Source: Rhizobium vallis
GTDB lineage: Bacteria; Pseudomonadota; Alphaproteobacteria; Rhizobiales; Rhizobiaceae
Assembly: GCF_003985155.1 (NCBI RefSeq)
Contig: NZ_ML133694.1
Span: forward strand, 1-64,000
Reading direction: 5' to 3'
DNA: 64,000 bases
The position numbers and the translations under genes are program-made. The first letter of the stretch is position 1, and each line of letters starts with the position of its first letter. The notes under the pieces were generated by a model, which was given only the letters and a program-made list of their open reading frames with translations, was not told the origin of the DNA and searched no databases. This document shows positions 26,485-35,051 of this stretch, piece after piece.

Positions 26485-27378
26485 ATGGCGAAAAAAAATG
26501 AGGTCCCGAACTTCTTTGTTTACGGCGAGCCGAGCCGCTCGCTGGATGTCGGCTTCATGCATGTCGAGACTGTCATGGATCGAAAAACCGTGCATTTCGG
26601 CCATGTCGCGCCGCACAAGCACCCACTGATGGGCCAGATCACCTATTGGTTTCAAGGGGGCGGGACATATCGGATTGAAGACCAGACTTGGAATTTTTCA
26701 GCTCCAACCATCAGCTTCGTTCCGAGCAACGTCGTGCATGGCTTCGAGGTCGACGATCAATCGGATGCGATCGTCGTTTCCATTTCCGACGACATGCTGA
26801 AGGCTATGACCGCGCAGGTGGATCTGGCGATCGACATTCCGACCTTCCTGACCGGCCAGACGGGGGATCCCGCCTGGCAAAGGATCGGCGCGCTCCTCGG
26901 CATGGTGGCGGCGGACTATCGCGAGCGCGGCGCCGAAAGCGAGAAGGTGATGGTCGGCCTCGTCGGCGTCGTGCTCTCCCTCATGGGGCGGCTTGGCGGC
27001 GGGGCAGCGCCGTCGACTTCACCGGCGGTGGCTCTCGCTCTTTCGCTACGCCGTGCCATCGACCGTCACTACAAACAGGACTGGCCCGTCGCACATTATG
27101 TCGATCTGCTCGCCACCACGCCCCACCTTCTGGACAAGGCGGCGCAAGAGGTCTTCGGATCCACGGTCAAGGACATGCTGCTGCAGCGGCGGCTTCTGGA
27201 GGCGAAGCGCCTGCTGATGTTTACCATCCGCCCGATCGAGGATATCGGCCGCGAGATCGGTTTCGAAGACCCGGCCTATTTTTCCCGATTCTTCCGCAAG
27301 CGCATGGGAGAAGCCCCTGCGGCCTGGCGCCGTCGCCATCTTGAGCCCAAGGTGCAGGTGCCGCCAGGAGAGAATTAA
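26485..27378 (+). CDS. hpaA: AraC-family activator of hpaBC
   Basis: A 297-aa regulator of the HpaA type: an N-terminal cupin (VAPHKHPLMGQITYWFQGGGTY, PSNVVHGFEV) that binds the aromatic ligand and a C-terminal AraC HTH pair (YVDLLATTPHLLDKAAQEVFG; IGREIGFEDPAYFSRFFRKR). It is divergent from hpaB across 92 bases (26393-26484), the usual arrangement for the activator of the 4-hydroxyphenylacetate hydroxylase genes. Confidence 0.9.
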   Translation: MAKKNEVPNFFVYGEPSRSLDVGFMHVETVMDRKTVHFGHVAPHKHPLMGQITYWFQGGGTYRIEDQTWNFSAPTISFVPSNVVHGFEVDDQSDAIVVSISDDMLKAMTAQVDLAIDIPTFLTGQTGDPAWQRIGALLGMVAADYRERGAESEKVMVGLVGVVLSLMGRLGGGAAPSTSPAVALALSLRRAIDRHYKQDWPVAHYVDLLATTPHLLDKAAQEVFGSTVKDMLLQRRLLEAKRLLMFTIRPIEDIGREIGFEDPAYFSRFFRKRMGEAPAAWRRRHLEPKVQVPPGEN

Positions 27379-27503
27379 GTTAGCGTCGGACCTCGCCGCT
27401 CGATATCGAAGCCATCGTCCGCCGCGCCCGATCAAGTTCCATAAATATGCTTGTGCTGCAAACTGCGCACAAGCCAGATAGTCATGTACTTTCAATGATT
27501 TAA

Positions 27504-27852
27504 CTCAGGAAAGGCGGTCGACTGATCGTTTGTGCCGGCGGTGACACTGCCGGCCAGCAGGACGGCATGAAGAAGACTTTCGAAGAGCGCTTTCCAGGCA
27601 TGACGCTCGATATCGTCGTCGACTATTCGAAATTCCACGACGCCCGCATCGACAACCAGGTCGCGACGGGAACTCTCGTCCCCGATGTCGTCCAGCTCCA
27701 GACGCTGCAGGACTTCCCGCGCTGGAAGACGGAAGGCGTGCTGATGAACTACAAGGCTGCTGGCTGGGACAAGATCTACAAAGACTTCCGCGACAAGGAC
27801 GGCGCCTATACCGGCATTTTTGTCGACGCTTTCAGCAATGTGATCAACATGT
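27504..27852 (+). pseudogene. N-terminal fragment of an ABC solute-binding protein
   Basis: The frame reads GRLIVCAGGDTAGQQDG, then MKKTFEERFPGM and DFPRWKTEGVLMNYK, as at the mature N terminus of periplasmic binding proteins of the iron/polyamine type. There is no signal peptide and no start codon with a ribosome site; an in-frame stop lies at 27501. The similarity ends abruptly near 27852, where another gene's tail begins in a different frame. It is a remnant. Confidence 0.75.
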
Positions 27853-28060
27853 CTGCGCCACCTTGCCGGCAAATTACGTCGCCTTCGAATATCCGAGCGC
27901 CTCCGACCCCTGGTGGGAAGACCTGGTAATCGGCTTGCCGCCGCAGATCGTCAAGGACAGCATGGTGGACCTGCTGGAAGCGCCGGGGCTGGGCCTCGAT
28001 ATCGACGCTGAAGGGGCCAGGAAATATCTTGGGGAAGAGGACGCGGGCTTTTTCGAATGA
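27853..28060 (+). pseudogene. C-terminal fragment of an enolase-superfamily enzyme
   Basis: From about 27853 the shifted frame reads LPANYVAFEYPSASDPWW, then DMVDLLEAP-like sequence and PGLGLDIDAEGARKYL to a stop. This is the conserved C terminus of mandelate racemase/muconate-lactonising-type sugar acid dehydratases. The catalytic barrel is absent. The join to the binding-protein fragment looks like an internal deletion scar. The specificity of the lost enzyme cannot be told. Confidence 0.75.
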
Positions 28061-28138
28061 AACTCCCGTCACCTGCCGTGCCCATTTTGTCAGGCGCCAG
28101 GTAGCCACCGGGCTGGACAAAAGCGGCTTATACGGGCC

Positions 28139-28894
28139 TCAGGCGATCGTTCGTCGCACGTCGTTTTGAACGCGCTTCAGCGCTGGCAGGTAGCGATCTA
28201 CGGCTACCGAAATATCCTCTTCGGTAGCAGCAAAGCCGACATTCAACGCGGCTATCACCTTGCCATGAGCATTGAGCAATGGGACAGCAACGGATCTAAG
28301 CCCCATCTCAACCTCCTGATCGATGCTGGCAAAGCCCGCTTTGCGAACTTTATCCACTTCCTCGAGCAGGCTATCCAGATCCGTCACGGTCTTGGGGGTG
28401 CGCGCATCTCGGGGTGACATTTCCAATGCCGCCCGCACCTCGGCCTCCGTCAACGTTGCAAGCAAGACGCGTCCCATCGAAGTGCAATAGGCGGGAAGCC
28501 GCGAACCGGGCATGAGGGTGATAGACATCACTCGCCGTTGAGCGGCCCGCGCGACATATACTATTTCGGCATGATCAAGGATCGATACCGATGTGCTCTG
28601 GCCAATTTCGTCAGAGAGTTGATCTAGCCAAGGCTGCACGAGCCGTGGCAGCGGCATTGTTGCGAGACAACCGGTGCCCAGCCGCAGCACGCGGGGCGTG
28701 ACGGTGAAATATTTCCCATCATATGCGCAGTAGCCGAGCTCATAGAGGGTCAGCAAGCACCGCCGCGTGGTTGCGCGATCATATCCGGTTACTTTGGCAG
28801 CATCGGAGATGCTCAGGCGAGGCGCCTCGGCAGTAAATGCTTCGATCACGCGCAAGCCTTTCGCAAGGCCTCCCATTATGTCGCGGCTTTCCAT
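28139..28894 (-). CDS. pcaR: IclR-family regulator of the beta-ketoadipate pathway
   Basis: A 251-aa IclR-family protein of the PcaR/PcaU subgroup: MGGLAKGLRVIEAFT, the HTH VTGYDRATTRRCLLTLYELGY, and the effector domain SRLPAYCTSMGRVLLA and GLRSVAVPL. It is divergent from pcaIJF, and a near-consensus PcaR site lies between them. In pseudomonads and rhizobia PcaR activates pca genes in response to beta-ketoadipate. Confidence 0.9.
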   Translation of the reverse strand: MESRDIMGGLAKGLRVIEAFTAEAPRLSISDAAKVTGYDRATTRRCLLTLYELGYCAYDGKYFTVTPRVLRLGTGCLATMPLPRLVQPWLDQLSDEIGQSTSVSILDHAEIVYVARAAQRRVMSITLMPGSRLPAYCTSMGRVLLATLTEAEVRAALEMSPRDARTPKTVTDLDSLLEEVDKVRKAGFASIDQEVEMGLRSVAVPLLNAHGKVIAALNVGFAATEEDISVAVDRYLPALKRVQNDVRRTIA

Positions 28895-28911
28895 GATAGC
28901 GCCCTCAAATT

Positions 28912-28926
28912 GTGCGAATATCGAAC
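28912..28926. promoter_or_regulatory. PcaR-type operator
   Basis: GTGCGAATATCGAAC matches the reverse complement of the published PcaR operator GTTCGATAATCGCAC at 14 of 15 positions. It lies 18 bases upstream of the pcaR start and about 100 bases before pcaI, so it can serve both divergent genes. Confidence 0.75.
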
Positions 28927-29027
28927 AAAGATGAGATAACGCACAAACCCTCTTTAATGTCCAGCCGTTCGCGGTTATTCGTTCATCGCGTCTTACAGAT
29001 TATCCGCCTTTCATGAGGACGAACCCG

Positions 29028-29735
29028 ATGGACAAAACTATTGAGAAGCTCGAGGCCGCGGTCGCGGAAATTGGAGACGGCGCAACCGTCATGATCGGCG
29101 GATTTGGAGGCTCTGGCGCTCCGATCGAGCTTATCCATGCGCTCATCGATAGAGGCCCGAAGGACCTGACCGTAATCAACAACAATGCCGGAAACGGGCG
29201 TATCGGCATCGCCGCAATGATCGATGCGGGCATGGTCAAGAAAATGATCTGCTCGTTTCCGAAATCGTCAGATCCGCGCGCCTTTACGGACAGGTATCTT
29301 GCCGGCGAGATCGAACTGGAGTTGGTGCCGCAGGGCACGCTCGCGGAACGCATCCGCGCAGGAGGAGCGGGTATTCCCGCCTTCTATACTCCGACCGCCT
29401 ACGGCACCGAGCTGGCGGAAGGCAAGCCAATCGCGGAATTCGATGGCCGCCACTACGTGCAGGAGCGTTGGCTGAAAGCTGATTTCGCGATCGTCAAGGC
29501 GCATCTCGGCGATACCCATGGCAACCTGACTTACAACAAGGCTGCCCGCAACTTCAATCCGCTGATGTGCATGGCTGCGACGAAGACGATCGTGCAGGTT
29601 TCGAAGATCGTGCAGGCGGGTGAGATCGATCCGGAACATGTCATTACGCCCGGTATCTTTGTCGACCGCATCGTCCAAGTTTCCAATCCCCAACAGGAAG
29701 AAGAGCTCATTCGAGCCGGAGTGGCCTACGCATGA
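29028..29735 (+). CDS. pcaI: 3-oxoadipate CoA-transferase subunit A
   Basis: A 235-aa alpha subunit of a family I CoA-transferase. It transfers CoA from succinyl-CoA to 3-oxoadipate together with PcaJ. The glycine-rich motif MIGGFGGSGAPIELI and NNNAGNGRIG are characteristic. ATG 29028 has GAGGA nine bases upstream, which is better than ATG 29013. The stop overlaps the pcaJ start (ATGA). Confidence 0.93.
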   Translation: MDKTIEKLEAAVAEIGDGATVMIGGFGGSGAPIELIHALIDRGPKDLTVINNNAGNGRIGIAAMIDAGMVKKMICSFPKSSDPRAFTDRYLAGEIELELVPQGTLAERIRAGGAGIPAFYTPTAYGTELAEGKPIAEFDGRHYVQERWLKADFAIVKAHLGDTHGNLTYNKAARNFNPLMCMAATKTIVQVSKIVQAGEIDPEHVITPGIFVDRIVQVSNPQQEEELIRAGVAYA

Positions 29736-30421
29736 CCGTCGACACCAGAGAAGATATCAAGCTTTCCAATGCTCAGATTGCCTGGCGCGCAGCCCAGGAC
29801 ATCGCCGACGGCGCCTATGTCAATCTAGGCATCGGCTTTCCGGAAATGGTCGCCCGCTATCAGCCGCCCGGCCGTGAGGCGATCTTCCACACCGAAAACG
29901 GCATTCTCAACTTCGGCGAAGCGCCGGCGGCGGGAGAGGAGGACTGGGATCTGATCAATGCCGGAAAGAGAGCCGTGACGCTGAAGACCGGAGCCGCCTT
30001 TTTTCACCATGCAGACAGCTTTGCAATGGTACGCGGCGGTCACTTAGATGTCGCCATTCTCGGAGCGCTGCAAGTCGCTCAGAACGGTGACCTCGCCAAT
30101 TGGAGGGTCGGTTCGAAAGGCGTGCCGGCCGTCGGTGGCGCCATGGATCTCGTCCACGGCGCTAAGCAGGTATCGGTGATCACCGAACATGTCACCAAAA
30201 ACGGTGAGCCGAAGCTGGTCGAAAAATGCACCTTCCCCCTGACCGGCGTTGCTTGCATCACCCGCGTCTACACGAGCCACGCCGTCATCGACATCAAGGA
30301 CGGGCGTTTCGTCCTGCGTGAGAAGCTCGGTTCGATCACGCTAGATCAGCTGCAGGCAATGACCGGTGCCAAGCTTCACATTGACGGCCCGGTGGCCGAT
30401 CTCGTCGTACCGGCACTCTAA
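29732..30421 (+). CDS. pcaJ: 3-oxoadipate CoA-transferase subunit B
   Basis: A 229-aa beta subunit partner of PcaI. It carries the catalytic glutamate in HTENGILNFGEAP and the GGHLDVAILGALQV segment. Four-base overlap with pcaI ensures equal synthesis of both subunits. Confidence 0.93.
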   Translation: MTVDTREDIKLSNAQIAWRAAQDIADGAYVNLGIGFPEMVARYQPPGREAIFHTENGILNFGEAPAAGEEDWDLINAGKRAVTLKTGAAFFHHADSFAMVRGGHLDVAILGALQVAQNGDLANWRVGSKGVPAVGGAMDLVHGAKQVSVITEHVTKNGEPKLVEKCTFPLTGVACITRVYTSHAVIDIKDGRFVLREKLGSITLDQLQAMTGAKLHIDGPVADLVVPAL

Positions 30422-30432
30422 GGGAGAACGAA

Positions 30433-31638
30433 ATGGCCGACGCCTTCATCTGCGATTACATCCGCACGCCCATCGGCCGCTTCGGCGGCTCGCTTTCCTC
30501 TGTCAGAGCCGACGACCTCGGCGCTATTCCCTTGAAATCCCTTATGGAACGCAATCCGTCCGTCGATTGGGAAGCGGTCGGTGACGTGATCTATGGCTGC
30601 GCCAATCAGGCCGGGGAGGACAACCGCAACGTTGCCCGCATGTCATTGCTGCTGGCGGGCCTGCCGGTTTCGACGCCGGGCACGACGATCAACCGGCTAT
30701 GCGGCTCCGGCATGGACGCCGTCATCACTGCCGCCCGCGCCATCAAGGCCGGCGAAGCGGAACTGATGATTGCCGGCGGCGTCGAAAGCATGAGCCGTGC
30801 GCCATTTGTCATGCCGAAGGCCGAGACCGCGTTCTCACGCAATGCCGAGATCTACGATACGACGATCGGCTGGCGCTTCGTCAATCCTCTCATGAAGAAG
30901 CTGTATGGCGTCGATTCCATGCCGGAGACGGGTGACAACGTCGCAATCGATTATAAGGTGTCGCGCGAGGACCAGGACGCCTTCGCCGTTCGCAGCCAGG
31001 CCAAGGCTGCCGCCGCGCAGGAAAACGGTCGTCTCGCCAAGGAAATTACGCCCGTCAGCGTGCCGCAGCGCAAGGGTGATCCACTCATCGTCGACAGGGA
31101 CGAGCATCCGCGTGCGACCAGCCTGGAGGCGCTTGCCAAGCTGAAGCCGGTCAACAAGATCGAGGGCGGCACGGTGACGGCGGGAAATGCGTCCGGCGTC
31201 AACGACGGTGCGGCCGCCCTTGTCATCGCCTCGGAAGCGGCTGCGAAGAAATACGGACTGACGCCCATCGCCCGCGTGATGGGCGGCGCTGCTGCCGGGG
31301 TTCCGCCTCGTGTGATGGGTTTCGGCCCTGCACCCGCCTCAAAAAAGCTGATGGCGATGCTCGGTCTGACAGCTGACAAGTTCGACGTGATCGAACTCAA
31401 CGAGGCCTTCGCCTCGCAGGGTCTCGCGACGCTGCGCGATCTTGGCATCTCCGATGATGATGCTCGTGTCAATGTCAATGGCGGTGCGATCGCGCTTGGC
31501 CATCCGCTCGGAATGTCGGGCGCGCGCATCGCTGGGACAGCCGCGCTGGAACTGTCGCTACGTCGGGGTCGGTACGCGCTGGCAACAATGTGCATTGGCG
31601 TGGGACAAGGCATCGCGGTTGCATTGGAGCGCGTGTAG
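30433..31638 (+). CDS. pcaF: 3-oxoadipyl-CoA thiolase
   Basis: A 401-aa thiolase that cleaves 3-oxoadipyl-CoA to succinyl-CoA and acetyl-CoA, the last pathway step. Nucleophilic Cys in NRLCGSGMDAV, His in GGAIALGHPLGMSGAR and the second Cys in TMCIGVGQG are all present. GGGAG precedes ATG. It completes pcaIJF; the earlier ring-cleavage genes (pcaHG, pcaB/C/D or cat genes) are not in the window. Confidence 0.94.
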   Translation: MADAFICDYIRTPIGRFGGSLSSVRADDLGAIPLKSLMERNPSVDWEAVGDVIYGCANQAGEDNRNVARMSLLLAGLPVSTPGTTINRLCGSGMDAVITAARAIKAGEAELMIAGGVESMSRAPFVMPKAETAFSRNAEIYDTTIGWRFVNPLMKKLYGVDSMPETGDNVAIDYKVSREDQDAFAVRSQAKAAAAQENGRLAKEITPVSVPQRKGDPLIVDRDEHPRATSLEALAKLKPVNKIEGGTVTAGNASGVNDGAAALVIASEAAAKKYGLTPIARVMGGAAAGVPPRVMGFGPAPASKKLMAMLGLTADKFDVIELNEAFASQGLATLRDLGISDDDARVNVNGGAIALGHPLGMSGARIAGTAALELSLRRGRYALATMCIGVGQGIAVALERV

Positions 31639-31695
31639 GGATTGCGCGAGTTGTCTTGATTTTTTCAGGCTGGCGAGGAGAGGGTGAGTCAAAAA

Positions 31696-33276
31696 ATGGG
31701 AATGAGGATTGGAACTCCTAGGGAGCTCTACACAGGAGAATCGCGTGTTGCGATGACGCCGGACTCGGCGCTGCAATTGCAAAAGCTCGGCTACGAGTGT
31801 GTTGTCGAGGCAGGGGCGGGGAAGGCTGCCGGCTTTACCGACGATGCCTATCGGTCCGCCGGTGTGGCGGTGGTCGAGGATGCCGCGGCGCTTTATGCAC
31901 GGGCCGATGTCGTGGCGAAGGTGCGACCACCGGAAGCGAGCGAGGTGGAGCATCTGCGGCCTGGCCAGACGCTGCTCTCCTTCTTCTACCCCGCCCAGAA
32001 CAATGACCTGCTTGAGCAGGCGAAGGGCAGGGGCGCCAACGTCATCGCCATGGACATGGTGCCGCGCATCTCTCGCGCGCAGAAGATGGACGCGCTGTCG
32101 TCGATGGCCAATATCGCCGGCTATCGCGCGGTGATTGAGGCCGGCAACAACTTCGGCCGCTTCTTCACCGGCCAGGTGACGGCCGCCGGCAAGGTGCCGC
32201 CTGCCAAGGTGCTGGTCATCGGCGCCGGCGTCGCCGGTCTTGCCGCGATCGGAACCGCGACGTCGCTCGGCGCCATCACCTATGCCTTCGACGTCCGCCC
32301 GGAAGTGGCCGAACAGATCGAGAGCATGGGGGCCGAGTTCGTCTATCTCGATTTCAAGGACCAGCAGGAGGACGGTGCGGCGACCGGCGGCTATGCAGCC
32401 CCATCGTCGCCCGAGTTCCGCGAGAAGCAACTTGAGAAGTTTCGAGAGCTCGCGCCGCAGATTGACATCGTCATCACCACCGCGCTGATCCCCGGCCGCG
32501 ATGCGCCGAAGCTCTGGCTCGCCGACATGGTGGCGATGATGAAGCCGGGCTCGGTCATTGTCGACCTTGCCGCCGAACGTGGCGGTAACTGCGACCTGAC
32601 CATCGCAGACCAGAAGGTCGTCTCCGCCAACGGCGTTATCGTCATCGGCTATACCGATTTCCCGAGCCGCATGGCCGCACAGGCTTCGATGCTCTATTCC
32701 ACCAACATACGCCACATGATGACCGACCTGACGCCGGCCAAGGATGGCAAGATCGTCCATAATATGGAAGACGACGTCATCCGCGGCGCGACGGTTGCCT
32801 TTGAGAGCGAGATCACCTTTCCGCCGCCGCCGCCGAAGGTGCGGGCGATCGCGGCGCAAAAGCCAAAGGAAAAGATCAAGGAGCTGACACCGGAGGAAAA
32901 GCGCGCCTCAGAGGCGGCCGCCTTCGCGGCCCAGACCAGGAGCCAAGGCTTGATGCTGGTCATCGGCACGGCGCTGCTGCTTCTGGTCGGCGCCGTCGCC
33001 CCGGCCAGCTTCATGAGCCACTTCGTGGTCTTCGTGCTGGCCTGCTTCGTCGGCTTCCAGATCATCTGGAACGTCTCGCATTCGCTCCACACGCCGCTGA
33101 TGGCGGTGACCAACGCGGTATCGGGCATCGTCATCCTCGGCGCGCTCTTGCAGATCGGCTCGGGCAACTGGCTGGTGGTCACTTTGGCGGCGCTGTCGGT
33201 GCTGATCGCGACCGTCAATATCGTCGGAGGGTTCCTGGTGACGCGGCGCATGCTCGCCATGTTCCAGAAGTCGTGA
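31696..33276 (+). CDS. pntA: NAD(P) transhydrogenase subunit alpha
   Basis: A 526-aa proton-translocating transhydrogenase alpha subunit of the fused E. coli type: NAD(H)-binding domain I (about 1-380; VLVIGAGVAGLAAIGTA), a Pro-rich linker with FPPPPPKV, and four membrane helices at the C terminus. It exchanges hydride between NADH and NADP using the proton gradient. The exact start is uncertain: GTG 31684 lies too close to AGGAGAG, ATG 31702 (MRIGTPRE) matches the E. coli N terminus, and 31696 is a compromise. It begins 57 bases after pcaF. Confidence 0.9.
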   Translation: MGMRIGTPRELYTGESRVAMTPDSALQLQKLGYECVVEAGAGKAAGFTDDAYRSAGVAVVEDAAALYARADVVAKVRPPEASEVEHLRPGQTLLSFFYPAQNNDLLEQAKGRGANVIAMDMVPRISRAQKMDALSSMANIAGYRAVIEAGNNFGRFFTGQVTAAGKVPPAKVLVIGAGVAGLAAIGTATSLGAITYAFDVRPEVAEQIESMGAEFVYLDFKDQQEDGAATGGYAAPSSPEFREKQLEKFRELAPQIDIVITTALIPGRDAPKLWLADMVAMMKPGSVIVDLAAERGGNCDLTIADQKVVSANGVIVIGYTDFPSRMAAQASMLYSTNIRHMMTDLTPAKDGKIVHNMEDDVIRGATVAFESEITFPPPPPKVRAIAAQKPKEKIKELTPEEKRASEAAAFAAQTRSQGLMLVIGTALLLLVGAVAPASFMSHFVVFVLACFVGFQIIWNVSHSLHTPLMAVTNAVSGIVILGALLQIGSGNWLVVTLAALSVLIATVNIVGGFLVTRRMLAMFQKS

Positions 33277-33295
33277 TCGGGTAGGGGTATTGGAC

Positions 33296-34729
33296 ATGAC
33301 TATTGGCATCGTATCGGCTGCCTACATTGCAGCCGCAGTTCTCTTCATCCTATCGCTTGGCGGCCTGTCCGGCCAAGAAAACGCCAAGCGCGCCGTCTGG
33401 TACGGCATGACAGGCATGGGCCTCGCGGTGGTCGCCACCGTCTTTGGCCCCGACGTCGGCAACTGGTTCATCATCCTCTTGATGATCGCCGGCGGCTCCG
33501 TGCTCGGCTACTACGTCGCCTCGCGCGTACAGATGACCGAGATGCCGCAACTCGTGGCGGCGCTTCATTCCTTTGTCGGCCTGGCAGCCGTGTTCATCGG
33601 CTTCAACGCCCATATCGAGGCCGCCCATGTCGCTTCTCTCGATGATGCGGGCAGAGCCGCACTCGCCGGCTTTGCAGCGATCCTCGCGCATAAGGAGCCG
33701 GTCGAACTCGCCATCATGAAGATCGAAGTGTTCCTTGGCGTGTTCATCGGCGCGGTCACCTTCACCGGCTCGGTCATCGCCTTCGGCAAGTTGGCCGGCA
33801 AGGTCGACGGCAAGGCAAGCAAGCTGCCGGGCGGTCACTTTCTCAACGCAGGTGCGGCGATCGTGTCGGTCATCCTGCTGCTGACGTATTTCAACGGCGC
33901 AGGCATCTGGCCGCTGATCCTGATGACGGCTCTCGCCTTCTTCATCGGCTACCACCTGATCATGGGTATCGGCGGCGCCGACATGCCGGTGGTGGTGTCG
34001 ATGCTGAACAGCTATTCCGGTTGGGCCGCAGCCGCCATCGGCTTCACGCTCGGCAACGACCTTCTCATCGTCACCGGCGCGCTGGTCGGCTCCTCTGGTG
34101 CGATCCTCTCCTACATCATGTGCAAGGCGATGAACCGCTCCTTCATCTCGGTCATCCTCGGTGGCTTCGGCGCGTCGATAGGGCCGGCGATGGAGATCAT
34201 CGGCGAGCAGATCGCCATTGATGCGGACGGTGTGGCAGCGGCGCTCAACGATGCGGAGTCGGTGATCATCGTTCCTGGCTACGGCATGGCGGTGGCACAG
34301 GCACAGCAGTCGGTCTCGGAACTCACGCGCAAGCTGCGGGCCGCCGGCAAGAAGGTCCGCTTCGCCATCCACCCGGTGGCCGGCCGCCTCCCAGGCCACA
34401 TGAACGTGCTGCTCGCCGAAGCCAAGGTCCCTTATGACATCGTGCTCGAGATGGACGAGATCAACGACGACTTCCACGAGACCGACGTCGTCATCGTCAT
34501 CGGCTCCAACGACATCGTCAACCCAGCCGCTCAGGAAGATCCGAACTCACCGATCGCGGGCATGCCGGTTCTCGAGGTCTGGAAGGCCAAGCAGGTGTTC
34601 GTATCCAAGCGTGGCCAGGGCACTGGCTATTCCGGCATTGAAAACCCGCTATTCTACAAAGAGAACACCCGGATGTTCTACGGCGACGCCAAGAAGAGCT
34701 TGGGCGAGCTCCTGCCGCAGATTGCCTGA
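33296..34729 (+). CDS. pntB: NAD(P) transhydrogenase subunit beta
   Basis: A 477-aa beta subunit with about nine N-terminal membrane helices and the NADP(H)-binding domain III at the C terminus (VIIVPGYGMAVAQAQ, FAIHPVAGRLPGHMNVLLAEA, VIGSNDIVNPAAQ). GGGG lies nine bases before ATG 33296; a TTG two codons upstream is unlikely. Paired with pntA and followed by a strong hairpin. Confidence 0.95.
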   Translation: MTIGIVSAAYIAAAVLFILSLGGLSGQENAKRAVWYGMTGMGLAVVATVFGPDVGNWFIILLMIAGGSVLGYYVASRVQMTEMPQLVAALHSFVGLAAVFIGFNAHIEAAHVASLDDAGRAALAGFAAILAHKEPVELAIMKIEVFLGVFIGAVTFTGSVIAFGKLAGKVDGKASKLPGGHFLNAGAAIVSVILLLTYFNGAGIWPLILMTALAFFIGYHLIMGIGGADMPVVVSMLNSYSGWAAAAIGFTLGNDLLIVTGALVGSSGAILSYIMCKAMNRSFISVILGGFGASIGPAMEIIGEQIAIDADGVAAALNDAESVIIVPGYGMAVAQAQQSVSELTRKLRAAGKKVRFAIHPVAGRLPGHMNVLLAEAKVPYDIVLEMDEINDDFHETDVVIVIGSNDIVNPAAQEDPNSPIAGMPVLEVWKAKQVFVSKRGQGTGYSGIENPLFYKENTRMFYGDAKKSLGELLPQIA

Positions 34730-34760
34730 TCTGACGTAAGGGCCGTTGTTGAGATAAATT

Positions 34761-34796
34761 AAAGGCCATGGGGTCGAGTATGAACCCATGGCCTTT
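34761..34796. terminator. Strong terminator hairpin after pntB
   Basis: Perfect 12-bp stem AAAGGCCATGGG / CCCATGGCCTTT with a 12-base loop, 32 bases after pntB. A and T tracts at the two ends allow function in both directions. Confidence 0.8.
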
Positions 34797-35051
34797 ATGC
34801 GTCCTGGGCCATGCCCTCGCTGTCCGGATTGTTTACAAAAGCGCACTGACGCAGCGGCGTTTGTGGAGGGAAATTGGCAGGATCGGAGAAGCAGAGAAGC
34901 TAGCCGATTTTTCCTGGACAATTGCCGGGAGAAGAGCGCCGGATTCGGCGGTTGGCAGATTTCAAGAAGATCAACCTGCAGCCGGGTGTCAGCAACGTTA
35001 GCCCGATTTAGCGCGGCTAGCCCGCCAACAGCCCGCAGTTGAGCACCTCAA
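34797..35051. other. Gene-free stretch with possible decayed coding sequence
   Basis: No intact gene is visible. One frame on the plus strand around 34860-35000 looks weakly protein-like (RRLADFKKINLQPGVSN near 34955-35005) but has no start or full-length context; it may be the tail of a decayed gene. Confidence 0.3.

Noticed and set aside
27853..28060. A mandelate racemase for the mandelate cluster
   Set aside because: Only the last ~65 residues of an enolase-superfamily protein are present, without catalytic residues and 7 kb from the cluster. It cannot function and its original substrate is unknown.
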